In this document: one piece after another, positions 30,816-38,742 of the stretch | How the letters are laid out: each line of letters starts with the position of its first letter | Position numbering within the stretch: position 1 is the stretch's first letter | Assembly (NCBI RefSeq): GCF_900103275.1 | Contig: NZ_FNGP01000001.1 | Coordinates: forward strand, 62,001-126,000 | From: Tessaracoccus oleiagri | GTDB lineage: Bacteria; Actinomycetota; Actinomycetes; Propionibacteriales; Propionibacteriaceae | DNA length: 64,000 bases | Direction of reading: 5' to 3' | The notes under the pieces: generated by a model | Told to the model about the DNA's origin: nothing | Databases searched by the model: none | Seen by the model: the letters and a program-made list of their open reading frames with translations, nothing else | Position numbers and translations under genes: made by a program

Positions 30816-32327
30816 TCAGCGGTGGGCCGAGGCCACGAAGTCGAGACCGACGTGCTCGTCGCTCTTGCCGGCCCAGCGGGTGGTGATGACCTTCTGGCGG
30901 GTGTAGAAGTTCACACCCTCCTGGCCGTGCATCTTGATGTCGCCGAACAGGGAGCTCTTCCAGCCGCCGAAGGAGTAGTAGCCGACGGGGACGGGGATCG
31001 GGACGTTGATGCCGACCATGCCGGTCTCCACGTCCAGCTCGAAGCGGCGGGCGTAGTCACCGGACTCGGTGAAGATCGCGGAGCCGTTGCCGAACTCGCT
31101 GGAGTTGACGATCTTGATCGCCTCCTCGTAGCTGTCCGCGCGCACGATCGTGAGTACCGGGCCGAAGACCTCCTCGCAGTACAGCTTGGTCTCGAGCGGC
31201 ACGTTGTCGACGATGGTCGGGCCCAACCAGTTGCCGCCGGAGAGCGACTCGTCGGCGGGCTTGAAGTCGCGGCCGTCGAGGACGACCCGCGCCCCGTTCT
31301 TCTCCGCGTCAGTGACCCAGTCGATGATGCGGGCCTTCGACTTGGCGGAGATGACCGGGCCGAGCTCGGACTCCGCGTTCTCGCCGGGACCGACGACCAG
31401 CTTCTCGGCCAGCGCCTTGACCTTCTCGATGAGCGCGTCGCCGGCCGAGCCGACGGCGACGACCACCGGCAGCGCCATGCAGCGCTGGCCCGCGGCGCCG
31501 AACGCGCCGGAGACGATGTGCTTGGCGGCGAAGTCGAGGTTCGCGTCGGGCATCACGATGGCGTGGTTGTTCGCGCCGCCGAGCGCCTGGTAGCGCTTGC
31601 CGGTGCGTGCCGAGGTCTCCGCGACGATCTTCGCCACCGGCGTGGAGCCGACGAAGGAGATTGCGTCGATGCCGTCGCTCTCCAGGAGCGTGGTGACGAC
31701 CTGCTTGTCGCCGGTCACGACCTGGAAGACGCCGTCGGGCAGGCCGGCCTCCTGGTACATCTTCGCGACGGTGAGGGACACCGTCGGCACGGGGGTGGCG
31801 GGCTTGAGGACGACCGCGTTGCCGGTGGCGATGGCCATCGGGTGCATCCACATCGGCACCATCATCGGGAAGTTGAACGGGCAGATCGCGCCCACGACGC
31901 CGACCGGCTGCCGGATGGTGTGGATGTCGACGCCGGTGGACACCTCGGAGGAGTACTCCCCCTTCAGCGCGTTGTGGATGCCGCACGCGAACTCGACGAT
32001 CTCGAGGCCGCGGGCGATCTCGCCCAGCGCGTCGCCGCGGGTCTTGCCGCCCTCGCGGACGATGATCTCGGCGAGCTCCTCCTGGCGCTCGACGAGCAGG
32101 TTGCGGAAGTTGAAGAGCACGCGGGTGCGGCGGGCGAGCGACAGGGCCGCCCACCCCTTCTGGGCCTCGCGGGCGCCCTGGATGGCACGCTCGACGAGCT
32201 CGACGCTGGCTTCGGCGACGCCGCCGATGATCTCGCCCGTGGTGGGGCTGTCGATGTCGAGGACCTGGACGCCCTCCTCGGCGACCTCCTCGCCGTTGAT
32301 CCAGTGCTTCATGGTCAGTCCGGTCAT
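30816..32327 (-). CDS. iolA: Malonate/methylmalonate-semialdehyde dehydrogenase (CoA-acylating)
   Basis: This 503-residue aldehyde dehydrogenase converts malonate semialdehyde to acetyl-CoA with NAD and CoA, the last step of inositol catabolism. It resembles MmsA of valine breakdown as well. The catalytic cysteine is in FGAAGQRCMA, the NAD region is SFVGSTPVAKIV, and the cofactor-binding PFNFPMMVPMWM is typical. The length is normal. The start is the ATG at 32327, nine bases after AGGAG. It lies 27 bases downstream of iolD and is probably the last gene of iolC-iolB-iolD-iolA. Confidence 0.92.
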   Translation of the reverse strand: MTGLTMKHWINGEEVAEEGVQVLDIDSPTTGEIIGGVAEASVELVERAIQGAREAQKGWAALSLARRTRVLFNFRNLLVERQEELAEIIVREGGKTRGDALGEIARGLEIVEFACGIHNALKGEYSSEVSTGVDIHTIRQPVGVVGAICPFNFPMMVPMWMHPMAIATGNAVVLKPATPVPTVSLTVAKMYQEAGLPDGVFQVVTGDKQVVTTLLESDGIDAISFVGSTPVAKIVAETSARTGKRYQALGGANNHAIVMPDANLDFAAKHIVSGAFGAAGQRCMALPVVVAVGSAGDALIEKVKALAEKLVVGPGENAESELGPVISAKSKARIIDWVTDAEKNGARVVLDGRDFKPADESLSGGNWLGPTIVDNVPLETKLYCEEVFGPVLTIVRADSYEEAIKIVNSSEFGNGSAIFTESGDYARRFELDVETGMVGINVPIPVPVGYYSFGGWKSSLFGDIKMHGQEGVNFYTRQKVITTRWAGKSDEHVGLDFVASAHR

Positions 32328-32354
32328 GGTTGTTGTCTCCTTTGGTGGGGTTGA

Positions 32355-34238
32355 TCAGAAGAAGCGACGCTGGGCCTTGATGGCCTCCACGTACTCCTCG
32401 TAGGCCTGCTGGGTGGACTCGAGGCGCGACACCTGCGAGACGGGCACGTCCCACCAGCTGGTGCCGGGAGGGTTGGGCCCGTAGAGGTCGGTCTCGATGT
32501 GGATCATGGTGGTCCGGGGCGACGCCACGGCCTTCGCGTAGGCGTCCTTGAAGTCGGCGATCGACGACACCTCGATGACGTCGATGCCCCACGAGCGGGC
32601 GTTGGCGGCGAGGTCGACGGGGAGCACCTCGTCGGTGGCGTTGCCCTCGTCGTCGTACATCCGGTACTTCGTGCCGAAGCGCTGCGAACCGCGCGACTCC
32701 GAGAGGGAGCCGATCGAGGCGTAGCCGTAGTTCTGCAGCAGGACGAAGATCACCTTCTCGCGCTGCTGCACGATCGTGGCGAGTTCCATGGGCAGCATCT
32801 GGTAGGTGCCGTCGCCGACGATCGCCACCACCTCCGAGTCGGGCAGCGCCATCTTCACGCCGAGGGCGGCGGGAATCTCGTAGCCCATCGTCGAGAACGC
32901 GTACTCGACGTGGTACTGCACCGGGGTGCGTGCCCGCCACAGCGCCTGCAGGTCGCCGGGCATGGAGCCGGCGGCGTTGATCAGCACGTCCTCGTCGCCC
33001 ATGAGTTCGTTGAGCGCGCCGAACACCTCGGTCTGCGCCGGCAGCGGCCCGTGGCCGCGGTGGTAGCACTCGTCGGTGGCGCGCTGCCAGGCCTCCACCT
33101 CGTCGGCGGTCTTCTGGAGCCACGCGTCGTCGACGCGGTACCCCTCGAGGGCCTCAGTCAGCGCGACGAGCGTCTCCCGCGCGTCGCCGACGACCATCTC
33201 GGCCCCCTGCTTGGCAGCGTCGAACGCGCCGACGTTGATGTTGATGAACTTCACGTCCGCGTTCTTGAACTGCGTCTGCGACGCGGTGGTGAAGTCGGAG
33301 TAGCGGGTGCCGATGCCGATCACGAGATCCGCCTCGACGGCCAGCGCGTTGGCCGAGCCGGAGCCGGTGGACCCCACGCCGCCGACCGCCTGCGGGTGGT
33401 CCCAGTTGATGGCGCCCTTGCCGGCCTGCGTGTCGGCCACCGGGATGCCGGTGGCGGCAGCGAAGGCGCGCAACTCGTCGGAGGCCTCGGAGTAGATCGT
33501 CCCGCCGCCGGAGATGATGAGCGGCTTCTTCGCGGCGCGGATCGCGTCGACGGCGCGGCCCAGGGCGGCGACGTCGGGGCGCGGCCGGGCGACGTGCCAG
33601 ACCTTCTTCGCGAAGAACTCGACCGGCCAGTCGTAGGCCTCGGCCTGCACGTCCTCGGGGAGGCAGATCGTGGCGGCGCCGGTGTCGGCCGGGTCGGTGA
33701 GGACCCGCATGGCGCGCGGCAGCGAGACCATCAGCTGCTCGGGCCGGTTCACCCGGTCCCAGAACTTCGACACCGGCCGGAACGCGTCGTTGACCGAGAC
33801 GTCGGGATTGCCGAAGTCCTCCAGCTGCTGCAGCACGGGGTCCGGCGCGCGGTTGGCGAAGATGTCCGAGGGGAACAGCAGGACGGGCACCCGGTTCGTC
33901 GTCGCGAGCGCAGCGCCGGTCACCATGTTGAGCGCGCCGGGGCCGATGGACGAGGTGACCGCCAGCGTCTGCAGCCGGTTCGTCGCCTTCGCGAACGCCG
34001 CGGCGACGTGCACCATGCCCTGCTCGTTGCGGCCGTGGTAGAAGTCCATGCGGTCCTCGCCCTCGGCGGGGTCCACGTGGTTCTGCAGCAGCGCCTGGCC
34101 GAGGCCCGCGACGTTGCCGTGGCCGAAGATGGCGAACATGCCGGGGATGAAGCGCCGCTCGACGCCGTCACGCTCGGTGTACTGCTGCGACAGGTAGCGG
34201 ACCACCGCCTGGCCGACGGTCAGTCGGATAGTGGACAT
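32355..34238 (-). CDS. iolD: 3D-trihydroxycyclohexane-1,2-dione acylhydrolase
   Basis: This 627-residue thiamine-diphosphate enzyme hydrolyses the ring of the cyclic dione to 5-deoxy-glucuronate. It has the three-domain layout of acetolactate-synthase-like proteins: an N-terminal Pyr domain (IFGHGNVAGLGQALLQ), a central domain (ISGGGTIYSEAS), and a C-terminal PP domain with GDGTYQMLPMELA and FVLLQNYGYASIG. The length matches IolD. It starts at the ATG at 34238, directly at the end of iolB (34239), so translation is coupled. Confidence 0.93.
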   Translation of the reverse strand: MSTIRLTVGQAVVRYLSQQYTERDGVERRFIPGMFAIFGHGNVAGLGQALLQNHVDPAEGEDRMDFYHGRNEQGMVHVAAAFAKATNRLQTLAVTSSIGPGALNMVTGAALATTNRVPVLLFPSDIFANRAPDPVLQQLEDFGNPDVSVNDAFRPVSKFWDRVNRPEQLMVSLPRAMRVLTDPADTGAATICLPEDVQAEAYDWPVEFFAKKVWHVARPRPDVAALGRAVDAIRAAKKPLIISGGGTIYSEASDELRAFAAATGIPVADTQAGKGAINWDHPQAVGGVGSTGSGSANALAVEADLVIGIGTRYSDFTTASQTQFKNADVKFININVGAFDAAKQGAEMVVGDARETLVALTEALEGYRVDDAWLQKTADEVEAWQRATDECYHRGHGPLPAQTEVFGALNELMGDEDVLINAAGSMPGDLQALWRARTPVQYHVEYAFSTMGYEIPAALGVKMALPDSEVVAIVGDGTYQMLPMELATIVQQREKVIFVLLQNYGYASIGSLSESRGSQRFGTKYRMYDDEGNATDEVLPVDLAANARSWGIDVIEVSSIADFKDAYAKAVASPRTTMIHIETDLYGPNPPGTSWWDVPVSQVSRLESTQQAYEEYVEAIKAQRRFF

Positions 34239-35105
34239 TCACTGCTCCTTGGTGTTGAAGGGAAGACGGGGGTCGACGTCGAGGGTGTCCCAGGTGCCAC
34301 GCAGCCAGCCGTAGCAGGGGTCGTCAACGGCAAGCCAGGTGGAGTCACCGGGGCCGGCCATCACGTTGAGGTAGTACAGGTCGTAGCCGGGTGCGGCGAC
34401 GCAGGGGCCGTGCCAGCCGTGCGGAACCAGCGCGGTGTCGCCGCTGCCTACCCGGACCGCCACGTCGATTGGCCGCTCGGCGGTGCCGTAGGTGGAGTGG
34501 AACGCCATGCCGGGGCCGTGCTCGTCGCCGCGGACCTCGAAATAGTAGATCTCCTCGAGTTCGCGCTCGGTCTCCGAGTCCTCGTCGTGTTTGTGGGGCG
34601 GGTAGCTGGACCAGTTGCCGCCGGGCGTCAGCACCTCGCACACCAGCAGTCGCGAGGTCTTCAGCTCGTTGCCGATCGCGTAGTTGACCACCTGGCGGCT
34701 CATGCTGCCGGCGCCGCGGATGCCGGTGAGCACCTCGTCGGCGGGACAGTACCGCGGGGCGAGCCGCTCGGCGGCGACGGCGTAGGGCAGCGCGAAGCGG
34801 CCGGCCCTCGTCGCGGTCAGGGTGACCTCGACCCCGCTGGGGGCGTAGGAGTAGTCGGTGACCTCGCCCCAGATCGAGCTGCGCCCTGCGAGCTCGTGGC
34901 GCTCGCCAGCGACGTCGATGGTGCACCCGCCCTCGAGCGGCAGCACGAGGTACTCGTGGACCCCGGTCTCGAAGGTGTGGCGCTCACCCTCGGCGAGCTC
35001 GACGACGGCCAGGCCGGAGTAGCGCCAGCCCGCCTTCTCGGGGCTCACGTCGACGGCGAGGGCGTCGTGCGCCGTCTCGCCGGCGCGAAGTACCAACTCA
35101 GTCAT
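34239..35105 (-). CDS. iolB: 5-deoxy-glucuronate isomerase
   Basis: This 288-residue bicupin enzyme isomerises 5-deoxy-glucuronate to 5-dehydro-2-deoxy-gluconate. The C-terminal cupin metal site is seen in SYPPHKHDED and EEIYYFEV, with VPHGWHGPCVAAPGYDLYYL closing the barrel. The length is typical. The start is the ATG at 35105, behind GAGGAGAGCA, eight bases within the end of iolC. The overlap shows one operon. Confidence 0.93.
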   Translation of the reverse strand: MTELVLRAGETAHDALAVDVSPEKAGWRYSGLAVVELAEGERHTFETGVHEYLVLPLEGGCTIDVAGERHELAGRSSIWGEVTDYSYAPSGVEVTLTATRAGRFALPYAVAAERLAPRYCPADEVLTGIRGAGSMSRQVVNYAIGNELKTSRLLVCEVLTPGGNWSSYPPHKHDEDSETERELEEIYYFEVRGDEHGPGMAFHSTYGTAERPIDVAVRVGSGDTALVPHGWHGPCVAAPGYDLYYLNVMAGPGDSTWLAVDDPCYGWLRGTWDTLDVDPRLPFNTKEQ

Positions 35106-36099
35106 TGCTCTCCTCGTATCGCTTCGATCTTTCAACATCCACGGGGTTGCGGCGGAGCATTCCGCGCAGTTCCGGCTCGGTGGGCATCGCCGTCGAGCAC
35201 TCGAGTCGTGAGGCGACGAGCGCACCCGCGGCCGAGGCGGCCGCCAGCGTGTCCTCGAGGTCCCAGCCCTCGACGAACCCGTGGCACAGCGCTCCCCCGA
35301 AGGCGTCGCCGGCACCCAGTCCGTTGAGCACCTCGACCCTGGTGGCAGGGACGCGCACCACCTCGTCGCGCGTCATCGCGAGGGCGCCGCGCGGGCCGTC
35401 CTTGACGATCGCGAGCTCGACGCCGAAGTCCAGCAGCTTGCGGGCGGCCGCCTCGGGGTCCTGCTCGCCGACGGCGATCGCGCACTCCTTGACGTTGCCG
35501 ACCGCGACGGTGACGAGCGGCAGCGCGGCCTGCATCAGCTCCCGTGCGTCGCCGGGGTTCTTCCAGAAGACGTCGCGGTAGTCGAGGTCGAGGACCGTGA
35601 ACGGGCGGCGGTCGCGGATCTCGAGCGCGCGCAGGTGCGTGGTGCGGCTCGGCTCGGCGGAGAACCCGGTGCCCGTCACCCAGAACACCTTCGCCTCGCG
35701 GATGACGTCGACGGGGAGGTCGTCCTCGGTGAGCAGCATGTCGGGCGCGACGGGCCGGCGGTAGAAGTAGAGCGGGAAGTTGTCCGGCGGGAAGATCTCG
35801 CAGAACGTGACCGGGGTGTTGTGGCCCTCGACCACCTTCACGTAGTCGTCGAAGACGCCGAGCCGCGAGAGCTCGCGGCGGCAGAAGCGGCCGAAGGGGT
35901 CCCTGCCGACGCCGGTGACGATGGCCGCGGCGCTGCCGAGCCTCGCGGCGGCGACGGCGACGTTGGCGGAGCTACCGCCCAGGAATTTTCCGAACGCGTC
36001 GACGTCCTGCAGGCCGATTCCGGTCTGCAGGGGGTAGATGTCGACGCCGATGCGGCCCATCGTGAGCACATCGAGCGCTTTGGCGCTGAACAGTCCCAT
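35098..36099 (-). CDS. iolC: 5-dehydro-2-deoxygluconokinase
   Basis: This 333-residue PfkB-family kinase phosphorylates 5-dehydro-2-deoxygluconate. The first PfkB signature is in FGKFLGGSSANVAVAAARLG and the second, with the catalytic aspartate, is LNGLGAGDAFGGAL. The C-terminal DUF2090 aldolase domain found fused to IolC in some bacteria is absent. An ATG at 36132 is in frame, but it would lie inside the -10 box of the promoter identified here (TTGACA at 36151-36156, TAGGAT at 36129-36134). The ATG at 36099 is therefore chosen. Confidence 0.9.
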   Translation of the reverse strand: MGLFSAKALDVLTMGRIGVDIYPLQTGIGLQDVDAFGKFLGGSSANVAVAAARLGSAAAIVTGVGRDPFGRFCRRELSRLGVFDDYVKVVEGHNTPVTFCEIFPPDNFPLYFYRRPVAPDMLLTEDDLPVDVIREAKVFWVTGTGFSAEPSRTTHLRALEIRDRRPFTVLDLDYRDVFWKNPGDARELMQAALPLVTVAVGNVKECAIAVGEQDPEAAARKLLDFGVELAIVKDGPRGALAMTRDEVVRVPATRVEVLNGLGAGDAFGGALCHGFVEGWDLEDTLAAASAAGALVASRLECSTAMPTEPELRGMLRRNPVDVERSKRYEESND

Positions 36100-36147
36100 G
36101 TCACCCGCTTCGTTGAGGTCTGCTGTGCCCATCCTAAAGGACCGGGA

Positions 36148-36167
36148 TCAAATGTCAAGACAAAGTC
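36148..36167. promoter_or_regulatory. GntR operator overlapping the iolC promoter
   Basis: TCAAATGTCAAGACAAAGTC matches the perfect operator at 36980-36999 at about 15 of 20 positions. On the minus strand it contains TTGACA, the -35 box of iolC, with TAGGAT 16 bases further. A repressor bound here would block RNA polymerase. CTTTGTC recurs as a half site at 36181-36187, nearer the regulator gene. Confidence 0.65.
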
Positions 36168-36234
36168 TGGATTGGCGCCGCTTTGTCGATATGGCCTTAC
36201 AATTGCTCCAACTTCAGAGTGGAAGGTCCACATC

Positions 36235-36981
36235 ATGTCCAAGGAACAGTTCGCGCTCGACATCGTCGTCGACCGCAAGAGCCCGATCCCCTTGCACGCC
36301 CAGATCGCGGGACCGCTCGCGCAGCTGATCGAGTCCGGCAAGCTGCCGCCCGGCACCCGGCTCGAGGACGAGGTCTCCATGGCGAACCGGCTCCAGGTCT
36401 CCCGCCCCACCGCGCGGAAGGCCCTGGAGACCCTGGCCAACCGCGGGCTGATCGTCCGACGACGCGGCGCCGGCACCGAGGTCACGCCGCGCCAGGTCCA
36501 CCGACCGATGGCGCTGACCAGCCTCCACGAGGACCTGATGAAGGCCGGCCACACCCCGCGCACCAGCGTGCTGGAATGGAGTGAGGAGCCCGCCACCCCG
36601 GCCATCGCCACCGCACTCGGACTGGCCGAGGGCAGCACCGTCGTGCACCTCCGCCGCCTGCGGATGATCGAGCACCGCCCCTTGGCGATCCTCACCAACT
36701 ACCTCCCCCCGGAGATCGCGCCGAGCCGCGAGGAGTTGAGCCGCAAGGGCTTCTACGAACTCCTCAAGGAGCGCGGCGTCGAGATCGCGATCGGCGTGCA
36801 GCAGATCGGCGCCCGGCTGGCCACCGCCGAGGAGGCGCGCCTGCTGAACGAGCCCCCCGGCGCCGCTCTCCTCACCATGCAGCGCACCGCCTACGACACC
36901 GCACACAAGGCGGTCGAGTTCGGCATGCACGTCTACCGCGCCAGCCAGTACACGTACAGCCAGACGGTCTTCGCCAACTGA
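36235..36981 (+). CDS. GntR-family regulator of inositol genes
   Basis: This 248-residue regulator of the GntR/HutC type combines an N-terminal winged helix (EDEVSMANRLQVSRPTARKA and LIVRRRGAGTEV) with a C-terminal UTRA effector domain (residues about 95-240). UTRA domains bind sugars or sugar phosphates, so an inositol intermediate is the likely inducer. It lies between the divergent iolC operon and the transaldolase gene. Matching palindromes flank it on both sides, indicating that it represses both and itself. The start is the ATG at 36235. Confidence 0.88.
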   Translation: MSKEQFALDIVVDRKSPIPLHAQIAGPLAQLIESGKLPPGTRLEDEVSMANRLQVSRPTARKALETLANRGLIVRRRGAGTEVTPRQVHRPMALTSLHEDLMKAGHTPRTSVLEWSEEPATPAIATALGLAEGSTVVHLRRLRMIEHRPLAILTNYLPPEIAPSREELSRKGFYELLKERGVEIAIGVQQIGARLATAEEARLLNEPPGAALLTMQRTAYDTAHKAVEFGMHVYRASQYTYSQTVFAN

Positions 36982-36999
36982 CTTTGTCTTGACAAAGTC
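36980..36999. promoter_or_regulatory. Perfect GntR operator at the transaldolase promoter
   Basis: GACTTTGTCTTGACAAAGTC is a perfect inverted repeat with a two-base centre. Its centre and right arm contain TTGACA (36989-36994), a -35 box. TTGAAT follows after 17 bases (37012-37017) as the -10 box. It begins within the stop codon of the regulator gene. Confidence 0.8.
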
Positions 37000-37059
37000 T
37001 GTCGGAGGGCGTTGAATGATTCCTACCTGCTCAAGGTTGAGTGACTACAGGAGGAATCA

Positions 37060-38139
37060 ATGAGCGACGAGCACATCCCGGGTCCGCTCTGGGACGCGGC
37101 ACAGGAGTTTCCGCAGACTGCCCAGTGGAATGACTCGGCAGACATGGTCGAGTTGCGACAGTCGATCGCAATGGGCGGTGTCGGTGCGACGTGCAACCCC
37201 GTCATTGCGTTCACCACCATCAGCAAGCACACCGACGTCTGGGTGCCGCGCATCCGCGAGATCGCCGAGAAGAACCCCACCTGGGGCGAGAGCGAGATCG
37301 GCTGGCAGGCCATCAAGGACATGTCCGTGGAGGCCGCCGAGCTGCTGCTGCCCGCCTTCGAGAAGTACCAGGGCCTCAACGGCCGACTGTCGGTCCAGAC
37401 CGACCCCCGCCTCCACCGCAGCGCCGAGAAGCTCGTCGAGCAGGCGGTCGAGTTCTCCGAGCTCGCCCCCAACATCATCGTGAAGATCCCCGCCACCAAG
37501 GTGGGCATCGAGGCGATCGAGGAGGCGACGTACCGCGGCGTCTGCATCAACGTCACCGTCTCCTTCACCGTCGCCCAGGCCGTCGCCGCCGCGGAGGTCA
37601 TCGAGCGCGGGCTCGACCGCCGCAAGGCCGAGGGCCTCCCCGTCGAGGGCATGGGCCCCGTCGTCACGATCATGGCCGGCCGCCTCGACGACTGGCTGAA
37701 GAGCGTCGTCGAGCGCGACCAGTTGTTCGTCGACCCCGGGCACCTCGAGTGGGCGGGCATCGCCGCGTCCAAGCGCGCCTACCAGATCTTCAAGGAGCGC
37801 GGCTTCACCGCACGCCTGCTCATCGCCGCGTACCGCAATGTGCTGCAGTGGAGCGAGTTCATCGGTGGTGAGCTGGTGCTCTCCCCGCCGTTCAAGTGGG
37901 CCAAGCGCGTCCAGGACTCCGGCTACAAGGCCGTGTCCCGCATCGACGAACCGGTCGACCCGAAGGTCATGGAGACGCTGCTCAGCATCCCGGAGTTCGT
38001 CCGCGCCTACGAGCCCGACGGCCTCACCCCCGAGGAGTTCGACACCTTCGGGGCCACCCGCAAGACCCTGCGCCAGTTCCTCGGCGCCGACGCGGACCTC
38101 GACGCCCTCGTGCGCGAGATCCTCATCCCTGCCCCGTAA
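37060..38139 (+). CDS. Transaldolase-family protein
   Basis: This 359-residue class I aldolase-fold protein is related to transaldolase. The Schiff-base lysine is in NIIVKIPATK, and typical transaldolase segments are GATCNPVIAF, INVTVSFTVAQ and ARLLIAAYRN. True transaldolase works in the pentose phosphate pathway. Here the gene is driven by a promoter overlapping the perfect inositol operator, and the cluster has no IolJ aldolase. It may therefore cleave 5-dehydro-2-deoxygluconate 6-phosphate, or recycle the resulting triose. The start is the ATG at 37060 behind AGGAGG. Confidence 0.88.
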   Translation: MSDEHIPGPLWDAAQEFPQTAQWNDSADMVELRQSIAMGGVGATCNPVIAFTTISKHTDVWVPRIREIAEKNPTWGESEIGWQAIKDMSVEAAELLLPAFEKYQGLNGRLSVQTDPRLHRSAEKLVEQAVEFSELAPNIIVKIPATKVGIEAIEEATYRGVCINVTVSFTVAQAVAAAEVIERGLDRRKAEGLPVEGMGPVVTIMAGRLDDWLKSVVERDQLFVDPGHLEWAGIAASKRAYQIFKERGFTARLLIAAYRNVLQWSEFIGGELVLSPPFKWAKRVQDSGYKAVSRIDEPVDPKVMETLLSIPEFVRAYEPDGLTPEEFDTFGATRKTLRQFLGADADLDALVREILIPAP

Positions 38140-38152
38140 GGACCGGCCCTTC

Positions 38153-38236
38153 GAGACGCCACTCCGTCGACTCGGCCACCTCCGGTGGGAGGCTTTGCAC
38201 CAAGTTCGGTGCAAGGTCTCCCACCGGAGGCGTCTC
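38153..38236. terminator. Long hairpin after the transaldolase gene
   Basis: GAGACGCC (38153) pairs with GGCGTCTC (38229-38236). Inside, CCTCCGGTGGGAG pairs with CTCCCACCGGAGG and TTGCACC with GGTGCAA around a short loop. This large stem lies between the transaldolase stop and the next gene and probably ends transcription. Confidence 0.7.
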
Positions 38237-38280
38237 TGGGCCTCCACCGGGTGCAACCGCGGGCGTTTACGATGGGTGGC

Positions 38281-38724
38281 ATGCCTAGCCCCGTCACCAT
38301 CATCAAGGCCGCGACGAGCGTCCTCGCCGCCAGCGCCGCCCTGCTGACCGCGCTGCGTGAGAACCCGCAGCTGTCGGAGGGCGCCAAGTCCGCCGTCGGC
38401 AAGATCCGCAAGGCGCTGACATCGAAGAACCCGAAGGTGCGGTTCGAGGCGAAGCTCACGGCGATCGAGGCGTGCGCTGACGCCGTCGAGGCGCAGTACC
38501 CCGCCGCCCCCGAGGTGACCGCCTGGAGGCAGATGGCGTCGACCCTGCGGGTTCGCGGCGACCTCGCCTGGCATGCGAAGCAGGGCAAGGAGCGCAAGGC
38601 GGCGCTCGCCGAGCTGAACGACGAGACCACGACGCTGTTGGCGCAGATCAACGCACGGCTGGCGGAGCTCACGCCGGGCGCGATCCCGGAGGCGGCGCGC
38701 GAGGCGGTCGAGGAAGCCGACTGA
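38281..38724 (+). CDS. Hypothetical helical protein
   Basis: This 147-residue, alanine- and lysine-rich helical protein has no recognised domain. The N terminus is mildly hydrophobic (IIKAATSVLAASAALLTALR) but is not a clear signal. The rest is charged helix (VRFEAKLTAIEACADAVEAQ, LAELNDETTTLLAQINARLAEL) and could form a coiled coil. It starts at the ATG at 38281, with another ATG nine bases earlier. It is followed 18 bases later by the amylase gene and may be co-transcribed with it. Confidence 0.6.
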   Translation: MPSPVTIIKAATSVLAASAALLTALRENPQLSEGAKSAVGKIRKALTSKNPKVRFEAKLTAIEACADAVEAQYPAAPEVTAWRQMASTLRVRGDLAWHAKQGKERKAALAELNDETTTLLAQINARLAELTPGAIPEAAREAVEEAD

Positions 38725-38742
38725 CCCTGCCAGAATGGGGCC

